This document shows positions 51,192 through 57,383 of a stretch of DNA of 64,000 nt, piece after piece (position 1 is the stretch's first letter; each line of letters opens with the position of its first letter). A program made the translations under genes and the position numbers. This stretch comes from Solimonas sp. (lineage in GTDB: Bacteria; Pseudomonadota; Gammaproteobacteria; Nevskiales; Nevskiaceae), in contig JASBRP010000010.1 in NCBI GenBank assembly GCA_030149365.1, positions 1 to 64,000 on the forward strand. Direction: 5' to 3'. The notes under the pieces were generated by a model that had not been told where the DNA came from, did not search any database, and saw nothing but the letters and a program-made list of their open reading frames with translations.

Positions 51192-51908
51192 ATGCCTCCG
51201 ACAGCCGCGAAGCCGTACCTGACACCGGAACAGCAGGCGCTGTTCCGTGAGCGTGGGGTGCTGCAGCTCAAGGGCGCCGCCGGACGGAGTCAGGTCAGCT
51301 CCTTGCGGGAATACGTGCTGGAGGAGCTGGAGCGGCTGAAGGTCTGGGCCTCCGGCAAGAGCCTGTCGGCCTCGCTCAAGCAACTGCCGGCCTTCCAGCA
51401 GATCACCCGGCTCTCCGGGATGATCCGGCTGCCGGAGACGCCCTCCCCGCTGATCTCGCCCGGGCTGTACGCCGACATGGAGACGCTGGCGGAGGGCAAG
51501 CTGGCCGCCGCGCCGGGCCAGTTGCTGCTGTCATTGCCCAACCAGGGAGAGTGGACGCTGGAAGGGCTGAACTGGCACACGGATGTTGCCCCGGAGAAGC
51601 AGCGCGTGCCGGGCATCCAGGCCTTCGTGCTGGTCGACGACGTGCTGCCCCGCGGTGGCGCGACCCTGGCCATGGCGGGATCGCATCGACTGGCGGAGCA
51701 GGGAGAAGCAGGCCGGACATTCCGCGAGCGGCTGCGCCGGAACGAGAACCTGGAGCTCGAAATGCGCGCCCGGGATTTCTCGATACTGGAAATGTCCGGG
51801 CAGGCCGGCGACGTCTACCTGATGGACATGCGGACGCTGCACACGCCGTCCATCAACGCCTCCCGCAAGCTGCGCATCATGGCGACAGTGCGCTACCTGG
51901 CCGCCTGA
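51192..51908 (+). CDS. Phytanoyl-CoA dioxygenase (PhyH) family protein
   Basis: A 238-residue Fe(II)/2-oxoglutarate oxygenase-like protein. NWHTDVA gives the HxD iron ligands, MRTLHTPSINAS the distal His, and the Arg in RKLRIMATVRY the 2-oxoglutarate anchor. Family members hydroxylate lipids, amino acids or secondary metabolites. It has no signal peptide. The promoter side carries site D, so it may belong to the LysR regulon. It converges on the SGNH hydrolase with a 10-bp gap. Confidence 0.85.
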   Translation: MPPTAAKPYLTPEQQALFRERGVLQLKGAAGRSQVSSLREYVLEELERLKVWASGKSLSASLKQLPAFQQITRLSGMIRLPETPSPLISPGLYADMETLAEGKLAAAPGQLLLSLPNQGEWTLEGLNWHTDVAPEKQRVPGIQAFVLVDDVLPRGGATLAMAGSHRLAEQGEAGRTFRERLRRNENLELEMRARDFSILEMSGQAGDVYLMDMRTLHTPSINASRKLRIMATVRYLAA

Positions 51909-51918
51909 GGCGCGGCGA

Positions 51919-52800
51919 CTACCGCGGCCGCTCTCCCAGCAGGGCGTTCAGCCCCTGGGCGATCGCCGTCATTCCCTCCAGCGTGGGATGCAGCGGCGCA
52001 CCCAGCAGTCCCTTCTCGGGATGCAGGCCGTTGGCCCAGGGCTGCGGGGCGCAGACATCGTGCCCCAGGGTCAGGCGCTGGGCGTCGAGCAGCAGGGCGC
52101 CATGTCCTTCGGCGGCGGCGTAGGTGACTTCCGCAAGCTGGTTGGCCATGACGCGCATCTGGGCGGCGGCTTCGTCGCTCAGGCCGAGCCGCTCGCAGCT
52201 GCCGCTTTCCGGCAGCAGGGTCTGGTAGTTCACCAACACTACTTGGGCGTGCGGCGCGCGGCGGCGCACTTCCGTGATGATGGCCACCAGGCGCTCCAGC
52301 AGGGGCTGGAGCTTCTGCTCGGTCTCTTCGGGGCTGCGCACGTGGCAGCCGCCGATGCCGCGGATGTACCAGGGTGTCTGCTCATTGCAGGCCAGCGCCA
52401 TCATGTTGCCGAGGTAGGCGATGTCGTTGCCGCCGATGGTGATCGTGACCAGCTCGGTCTCGGCGGTGACGGCCGCGATCTGCGCGGGCTGCATCAGCTG
52501 GCCGCCTTCGAGGATGTGCCGGGTGGTGGCGCCGCCGCAGCTCACGTCCACCAGCGATAGGCCGCGCAGCCGGGCGAGCTGGTGCGCGTAGTTGTCGCGT
52601 GAGCGGGCGCAGAACCAGGGGCTGCCTGGAGCTGCCGAGCTGATGGCCGGACCGGCGGCGAAGGAGCTGCCCATGGCCACGTATTGCGGGCGGCCCTGCT
52701 CGGGGCGGCCTTCGAAATAGAGATGCACGGCGAACGCCGCCAGCGCCAGCAACAGGGCGGCGACCGTGTAGCCCACCAGGGCGAGTATCCTCTTTGCCAC
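51919..52800 (-). CDS. SGNH/GDSL hydrolase, membrane-anchored
   Basis: A 293-residue lipase/esterase-like protein. An N-terminal helix (about 4-28) targets it to the envelope. The four SGNH blocks are visible: AMGSSFAAG (Ser), VSCGGATT (Gly), ITIGGNDIAY (Asn) and APLHPTLEGM (His). It hydrolyses esters or O-acetyl groups; substrate unknown. GTG 52800 is chosen because GGAGGGG sits 6 nt upstream; an earlier GTG at 52836 is weaker. Confidence 0.87.
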   Translation of the reverse strand: MAKRILALVGYTVAALLLALAAFAVHLYFEGRPEQGRPQYVAMGSSFAAGPAISSAAPGSPWFCARSRDNYAHQLARLRGLSLVDVSCGGATTRHILEGGQLMQPAQIAAVTAETELVTITIGGNDIAYLGNMMALACNEQTPWYIRGIGGCHVRSPEETEQKLQPLLERLVAIITEVRRRAPHAQVVLVNYQTLLPESGSCERLGLSDEAAAQMRVMANQLAEVTYAAAEGHGALLLDAQRLTLGHDVCAPQPWANGLHPEKGLLGAPLHPTLEGMTAIAQGLNALLGERPR

Positions 52801-52853
52801 CGCGATCCCCTCCAATCCAGCGACGACTGTACGCACTAACGCCCCGGCACACC

Positions 52854-53072
52854 ATGCAGGCCATTGAACGAAGGATCACCGGCTTTCACCAGGACGAGGA
52901 GCGGCACTGGGTGGCACAGCTGGAGTGCGGCCACAACCAGCACGTGCGCCACAACCCGCCCTGGCAGAACCGCCCCTGGGTGGTAACGGCAGAGGGGCGC
53001 GCCGGAGTGCTGGGCGAAACGCTGCGCTGCGTGAAGTGCGCCCAGGGTGCGCCGCCGGACGCGCGGCCCTGA
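52854..53072 (+). CDS. DUF3565 domain-containing protein
   Basis: A 72-residue small protein matching DUF3565: ITGFHQDEERHWVAQLECGH, then QHVRHNPPW and NRPWVVTAEGRAGVLGETLRC. Conserved Cys and His residues (CGH, HVRH, CVKC) suggest metal binding. Its function is unknown. It is a single gene followed by an intrinsic terminator. Confidence 0.88.
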   Translation: MQAIERRITGFHQDEERHWVAQLECGHNQHVRHNPPWQNRPWVVTAEGRAGVLGETLRCVKCAQGAPPDARP

Positions 53073-53089
53073 ACGGATAGCCGCCGACA

Positions 53090-53113
53090 TGCCCGCCGCG
53101 AGCGGGCATTTTT
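53090..53113 (+). terminator. Intrinsic terminator after DUF3565 gene
   Basis: Perfect 7-bp stem TGCCCGC / GCGGGCA with CGCGA loop, followed directly by TTTTT. It is the clearest Rho-independent terminator in the window. Confidence 0.85.
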
Positions 53114-53373
53114 CTGCGCGGGCAAACACCGTACGACTCCGGCCAGGCGCCAGGGCGCGCCGCCGGCCCGCGTCCAGCCCCCGGAACGGGTGAACTCCAT
53201 CACAGCTCCGCCGCCCTCACCCCCCCACGGAGGGGTTACGCCGGGCGCGGGCGAAAACGAATACTCGTTTCAAGGCATGCGCCGCTTGCCGGACGCACGA
53301 AACGCAGCTTGGAAGAACGGGGAAACGCACTCACGCAGGGCCGGAAGCGGGCCGTGTCGCGGGTATCGAATCC
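53114..53373. other. Region upstream of the ECF sigma factor
   Basis: 260 bp without a gene. The 15-mer AAACGAATACTCGTT at 53255-53269 is identical to 51124-51138 near site D; it contains the dyad ACGA-N4-TCGT. No ECF-type GAAC/CGT promoter pair could be assigned with confidence. Confidence 0.4.
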
Positions 53374-53997
53374 ATGGACCACATCACAGCAGAAGCCAGC
53401 CGCCTGCCCGCCACCGTGACGGCGGCGCTGATCGCGGACCTGAAGGCGGGCGGCGAGCGCCAGCGCCAGGCCCTGGCCCTGCTCTACCGCCGCCATGCGC
53501 CGCGCCTGGTGGCCTGGTACCTGGGCCAGGGGGCGGATCGGGCGCTGGCGGATGACTGGGTGCAGGACACCTTCCTGCGGGTGATGCGCGGGGCGGCGGC
53601 GCTGGAAACAGACGAGGCGTTTGTCGGCTGGCTGTGGGCGATTGCGCGCAACGTGATGGTGGACGCGCGGCGCCGCAAGGACAGCCAGCTTGCTTCGCTG
53701 GACGAGGCCGACGGCAGCGGGCTGACGCTGCGGGAGACCACGGTTTGTGAAGCGGCGCGGCCGGACGAGGCGCTGGAGCGCCTGCAGCACGCGGCGCTGG
53801 TGGGGCGGCAGTTTTCGGCCTTCCACCGCGATTTTCCGGAGCGGGCACGGTGTATCGCCTGGAGCTGCCGCGAGGACATGAGCATGGGCGAGCTGGCCAG
53901 CGCCATCGGCCGCAACGTGGGCGCGACGCGGGAGTACCTGTCGCAGTGCCGCAAGAAGGCGCGGGTGTATTTCCAGCCTTGCCTGGAGGCGGCATGA
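53374..53997 (+). CDS. ECF-type RNA polymerase sigma factor
   Basis: A 207-residue sigma-70 family protein. Region 2 is at about residues 38-105 (LYRRHAPRLVAWYL, DDWVQDTFLRVMRG, FVGWLWAIARNVMVDARRRK) and region 4 at about 140-200 (MSMGELASAIGRNVGATREY). No anti-sigma factor gene is adjacent. It directly precedes a lasso-peptide precursor gene, so it may activate that cluster; this rests on position only. The C-terminal segment CRKKARVYFQPCLEA contains Cys residues that could sense metal or redox state. Confidence 0.88.
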   Translation: MDHITAEASRLPATVTAALIADLKAGGERQRQALALLYRRHAPRLVAWYLGQGADRALADDWVQDTFLRVMRGAAALETDEAFVGWLWAIARNVMVDARRRKDSQLASLDEADGSGLTLRETTVCEAARPDEALERLQHAALVGRQFSAFHRDFPERARCIAWSCREDMSMGELASAIGRNVGATREYLSQCRKKARVYFQPCLEAA

Positions 53998-54043
53998 AGA
54001 TAAAGGGCATCGGATCGACCGGCGGCGAGGAAGTCCGCCCGTA

Positions 54044-54067
54044 CTTCGACAAGCTCAGCACGAACGG
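54044..54067. repeat. REP-type repeat, single copy
   Basis: Starts CTTCGACAAGCTCAGC and ends in GAACGG, matching the right arm of the repeats at 6038-6085 and 56687-56779. It lies just after the sigma gene, inside a short spurious open frame. Confidence 0.75.
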
Positions 54068-54233
54068 ACTTTTCGGAGCTCCGGGATGCAAGCAGAAAGT
54101 TTTCCTGACGCGGATGAATGTTCCGCGTCATTCCGAATGAGGGCGGTGGGGCCGTGAAAGGCCGAGCCGTGCTCGGGGTATCGGGGGACCGGTATCCATC
54201 CTGTTGTTCCAACCATCTAGTGGAGTAGAAATC

Positions 54234-54347
54234 ATGAAGTCCTACGTCAAGCCTGTTCTGGTGAAGCTCGGCACGCTGGCCCTGATCAAGTCGAACTCGA
54301 CGGGCCCCAGCTCCGACGGCAAGCAGTACGCCGGCTTCTTCAAGTAA
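54234..54347 (+). CDS. Lasso peptide precursor (A protein)
   Basis: A 37-residue peptide too short for routine gene calling. GGAG lies 9 nt before the ATG. The leader has the lasso recognition motif YxxPxLxxxG (Tyr4, Pro7, Leu9, Gly13), bound by B1 proteins in this class. The probable core is the C-terminal part; counting the usual spacing after Gly13 places its first residue at Asn21, giving NSTGPSSDGKQYAGFFK. Asp28 would then be residue 8 for an eight-residue macrolactam ring, with Tyr32, Phe35 and Phe36 as possible plugs. Unusual: the core does not begin with Gly, and Lys19 stands where leaders normally have Thr. Ser20 (ring of 9) or Ser22 (ring of 7) are alternatives. Confidence 0.85.
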   Translation: MKSYVKPVLVKLGTLALIKSNSTGPSSDGKQYAGFFK

Positions 54348-54361
54348 GAAGTTGTCAGGGA

Positions 54362-54391
54362 CTGCCCCGGGTGACCGGGGCAGCTCTCTTT
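54362..54391 (+). terminator. Attenuator hairpin after the lasso precursor
   Basis: Perfect 9-bp stem CTGCCCCGG / CCGGGGCAG with GTGA loop and a pyrimidine tract CTCTCTTT, 14 nt after the precursor stop. Partial termination here would yield more precursor mRNA than processing-gene mRNA, common in RiPP clusters. Confidence 0.75.
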
Positions 54392-54426
54392 GGGCGGCCG
54401 GGCCCTGCCCCGCTCCGCCAAGCCTG

Positions 54427-56307
54427 ATGGCACATATGTTCGAGCGCTTCGAGAAGCTGGTGGATGTCACGGCCCCGCCGCCGCGGGAGCAGCCGCCGGC
54501 CTCGCTACGCGCGCTCTACCGATATTTTCTGGCCGAGCACAAACGCCTGTTCCTGGCGCTGATGGTGATCGGCAGCGGCGTGGCGGTGGCCGACGCGATG
54601 GTGCCGGTGTTCATCGGCAAGATCGTCACGCTGGTGGCAGCGCCGGACCGGCAGGCCGCCTTCACCGAGGCCATCCCCATGCTGTGGGCGATGGCGGGTT
54701 TCATCCTGCTGCTGCGGCCGCTGCTGCTGCTGCTGGACCTGGTGCTGCGCAACAACCTGCTGGTGCCGCGCGTGACCTCGCGCATTCGCTGGGTGAGCCA
54801 CTGGCACCTGATCCGCAAGCCCTGGAGCTTCTTCCAGAACGACCAGGCAGGGCGCATCGCCAGCCGGGTGATGCACATGCCGGGCGCGCTGCGCGAGAGC
54901 GTAGAGGCCGCGATCCGCGCGGTGTGGTACATCGCGATCTACGGCGGCACCTCGCTGCTGCTGTTGTGCCAGGCAGACTGGCGGCTGGCGCTGCCGGTGT
55001 TGGCCTGGTTCCTGGGATACGGCCTGCTGCTGCGGCACTTCGTGCCGCGTCTGCGCCTGCGAGCACGCGGCAATGCCGAGGCCTACTCCACGCTGATGGG
55101 CCGCATCGTGGACAGCTACAGCAATATCCTGATGGTGAAGCTCTTCGGCCGCCAGGAGAACGAGGACGCCTACGCGCGCGAGGCGCTGGAGGCGCATGAC
55201 CTGGCGCAGCGCCGGCACATGCGCCTGATCACCGCTTTCGTCTTTGGCCTGGCGCTGCTCAATACGGCGCTGATGGCGGTCACCACCGGCATCGGCGTGA
55301 ACCTGTGGCTGCAGGGGCTGGTGGGCGCGGGCGCGCTGGCCATGGCGCTGCCGCTGTGCTGGCAGATGGCGAGCACCGCGGGCTGGGTGGCCTGGGAGAT
55401 CTCCGGCATCTTCGAGAACGTGGCCGCCGTGCAGGACGGCATGGAGTCAATCTGCGCGCCCAACCGGCTGCTGGATGAGCCGCAGGCCCAGCCGCTGGCG
55501 GTGACGCGAGGCGAGATCCGCTTCGAGGCGGTGCGCTTCGGCTACGAGGGGCGCGCGGAGGTCTTCAACGGCTTTGACCTGACGATACGCCCCGGCGAGC
55601 AGGTGGGCATCGTGGGGCGCAGCGGCGCGGGCAAGTCCACGCTGGTGTACCTGCTGCTGCGGCTGTTCGACGTGAACGGCGGGCGCATATTGATCGACGG
55701 GCAGGACACGCGCGCGGTGACACAGGAAAGCCTGCGCGCGGCGATCGGCGTGGTGACGCAGGACGTGACGCTGATGCACCGCTCGATACTGGACAACATC
55801 CGCTACGGCCAGCCCGAGGCGGCGCCGGCAGACGTGGCCTGCGCGGCGCGGCAGGCGCAGGCGGATGAGTTCATCCGGCAACTGCGCGACGAGCAGGGCC
55901 GCGAGGGCTATGCGGCGATCGTGGGCGAGCGCGGCGTGAAGCTGTCCGGCGGGCAGCGGCAGCGCCTGGCGATGGCACGCGCGATATTGAAGGACGCGCC
56001 GATCATGATCATGGACGAGCCCACCGCGGCGCTGGACAGCGAGGCGGAACAGGCGATCCAGCGCGAGCTGCAGGCCCTGGGCCGCGGGCGGACGATGATC
56101 ACGATTGCGCACCGGCTCTCCACCCTGATGCGCATGGACCGCATCCTGGTGATGGATGCCGGGCGGCTGGTGGAACAGGGCACGCATGCCGAGCTGCTGG
56201 CGCGCGGCGGGCTCTACGCCAGCCTGTGGCGCCACCAGGCGGATGCCCTGGAGCCGGAGGCGCATTCGCTGTTCCGCAACCCTGAACCCGAACAGGCGGC
56301 CGCTTGA
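54427..56307 (+). CDS. ABC exporter, lasso peptide D protein
   Basis: A 626-residue half-transporter with six N-terminal membrane helices (about residues 40-330) and a nucleotide-binding domain. Walker A is GRSGAGKSTLVYL, the signature LSGGQRQRLAMARAIL and Walker B IMIMDEPTAALD. There is no N-terminal peptidase domain. In lasso clusters such exporters secrete the mature peptide and give immunity. It is second in the cluster, ahead of B1; start 54427 has no obvious ribosome-binding site and 54436 is an alternative. Confidence 0.92.
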   Translation: MAHMFERFEKLVDVTAPPPREQPPASLRALYRYFLAEHKRLFLALMVIGSGVAVADAMVPVFIGKIVTLVAAPDRQAAFTEAIPMLWAMAGFILLLRPLLLLLDLVLRNNLLVPRVTSRIRWVSHWHLIRKPWSFFQNDQAGRIASRVMHMPGALRESVEAAIRAVWYIAIYGGTSLLLLCQADWRLALPVLAWFLGYGLLLRHFVPRLRLRARGNAEAYSTLMGRIVDSYSNILMVKLFGRQENEDAYAREALEAHDLAQRRHMRLITAFVFGLALLNTALMAVTTGIGVNLWLQGLVGAGALAMALPLCWQMASTAGWVAWEISGIFENVAAVQDGMESICAPNRLLDEPQAQPLAVTRGEIRFEAVRFGYEGRAEVFNGFDLTIRPGEQVGIVGRSGAGKSTLVYLLLRLFDVNGGRILIDGQDTRAVTQESLRAAIGVVTQDVTLMHRSILDNIRYGQPEAAPADVACAARQAQADEFIRQLRDEQGREGYAAIVGERGVKLSGGQRQRLAMARAILKDAPIMIMDEPTAALDSEAEQAIQRELQALGRGRTMITIAHRLSTLMRMDRILVMDAGRLVEQGTHAELLARGGLYASLWRHQADALEPEAHSLFRNPEPEQAAA

Positions 56308-56337
56308 GCGCGGCGACCTCCTTCAAGCACTGATCAC

Positions 56338-56646
56338 ATGACGGATACGAAGATGAACCCGACACCGCCGGCCGCCCTCCCCGCCTTCAAGGCCCAGCTC
56401 GCCAAGGGCGTGACGCTGACGCGCATCGAGGGCAAGAGCGTGCTGTTTTCCACGCGCACGGGGGAGTCCTTCGGGCTCAACGACATGGGCGCGGAGATGC
56501 TGGCGCAGCTGTTTGCCGGCGACTCGCTGCGGGCGGCAAAGCAGATCGGCGCGGAGTACAACGCGCCGGAGGCGGAGATTCACCAGGATCTGTCGGAGCT
56601 GGCGGAGGAGTTGGCGGGGTTGAGGTTGATTGAGGTGCGACGGTAG
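56338..56646 (+). CDS. PqqD-like RiPP recognition element, lasso peptide B1 protein
   Basis: A 102-residue PqqD-family protein: TLTRIEGKSVLFSTRTGESF, LNDMGAEMLAQLFAG, then EIHQDLSELAEELAGLRLIE. The fold is a winged helix that binds the leader peptide and presents the precursor to the B2 protease and the cyclase. It starts 30 nt after the exporter. MNPTPPAAL, five codons in, is a possible alternative start. Confidence 0.9.
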   Translation: MTDTKMNPTPPAALPAFKAQLAKGVTLTRIEGKSVLFSTRTGESFGLNDMGAEMLAQLFAGDSLRAAKQIGAEYNAPEAEIHQDLSELAEELAGLRLIEVRR

Positions 56647-56686
56647 GCGGCACTGAGCCTATTCAGCCTCGGACACTTGAAGAAGT

Positions 56687-56779
56687 CCGTTCGTGCTGAG
56701 CCTGTAGAAGCGCGGGCGGACTTCCCCAACTGCGGCTAGCTGGTTTCCGCCCACCCTTCGACAGGCTCAGGGCGAACGG
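56687..56779. repeat. Head-to-head REP pair
   Basis: Left copy 56687-56710 (…TGCTGAGCCTGTAGAAG) and right copy 56756-56779 (CTTCGACAGGCTCAGG…) are near-perfect inverted copies separated by 45 nt. They follow the B1 stop and match the elements at 6 and 54 kb. Confidence 0.82.
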
Positions 56780-56800
56780 AAACTCCAGCGGAGGTTCTTC

Positions 56801-56971
56801 CCTCGCCCGCTCGCGGGAGAGGGTGGCCCGGAGGGCCGGGAGAGGGGCTGTGAATCTGGGAATGGTGCGTCACCGACAGATTTACAGCCCCTCTCGGCAA
56901 CTGCTCCTGCGTTGCCCTACCTCGGGCATCCATGCCCTCGTCCCCCGCCCCTCTCCCGCAAGCGGGCGAGG
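56801..56971. mobile_element. MITE-like nested inverted-repeat element
   Basis: Outer arms of 23 nt (56801-56823 and 56949-56971) differ at one position when inverted; inner arms of 19 nt (56840-56858 and 56877-56895) also differ at one. The arms are built on CCCGC/GCGGGAGAGGG, a theme seen in dispersed gammaproteobacterial repeats. It has no coding capacity. It fills the gap between the convergent B1 and B2 genes and ends 4 nt from the B2 stop codon. Confidence 0.65.
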
Positions 56972-56975
56972 GGAG

Positions 56976-57383
56976 TTACCGCCAAGCCGGATATTCCGCC
57001 ACCACCGTGAAGTCCTCCAGCCCCGGCGTGGCGACGAAGGTCTGGCCGCCGTTGACTACCCAGGCGTGGCCGCTGACCGGGGAGAGCTTCATGCCTACGC
57101 GCAGGTTGGCGGCGTGGCCGCGGAGGTTGAGCAGGTACCAGGTGACGATGGCCTGATCCAGGCACTCGATGGGGAACGGCAGGAAACGCAGGCCGCGCTG
57201 GATCCGGTCCGCGATCTGCGGCGCTGGCCGGGCGCCGAAGGCGCGCCACAGCGGGCGGCAGCGGCGGCCGAGGCCGGTGGCGAGGCGGACGGTGCGGTCC
57301 AGGCCGAGGAGCTTGGTGCTGCAGAAGGACAGGACGAGTAAGGCGGCGCTCATGAATATGATGAACATGCAGGTGGAACCCAT
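56976..57383 (-). CDS. Lasso peptide B2 protein (transglutaminase-like leader protease), antisense orientation
   Basis: A 135-residue protein of the lasso B2 family. An N-terminal hydrophobic segment (about 7-21) is followed by the cysteine-protease core with Cys74 in PIECLDQAIVTWYLL and His106 in SGHAWVV. It removes the leader peptide before ring closure. It is on the strand opposite to the other lasso genes, and its 5' end overlaps the cyclase start by 32 nt head to head. Internal Met at residue 11 (57353) would nearly abolish the overlap but has no ribosome-binding site. Confidence 0.87.
   Translation of the reverse strand: MGSTCMFIIFMSAALLVLSFCSTKLLGLDRTVRLATGLGRRCRPLWRAFGARPAPQIADRIQRGLRFLPFPIECLDQAIVTWYLLNLRGHAANLRVGMKLSPVSGHAWVVNGGQTFVATPGLEDFTVVAEYPAWR

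Noticed and set aside
53994..54140. Small frame starting at the sigma-factor stop (ATGA overlap), possible anti-sigma peptide
   Set aside because: Most of it is the REP repeat, no ribosome-binding site or recognisable domain.
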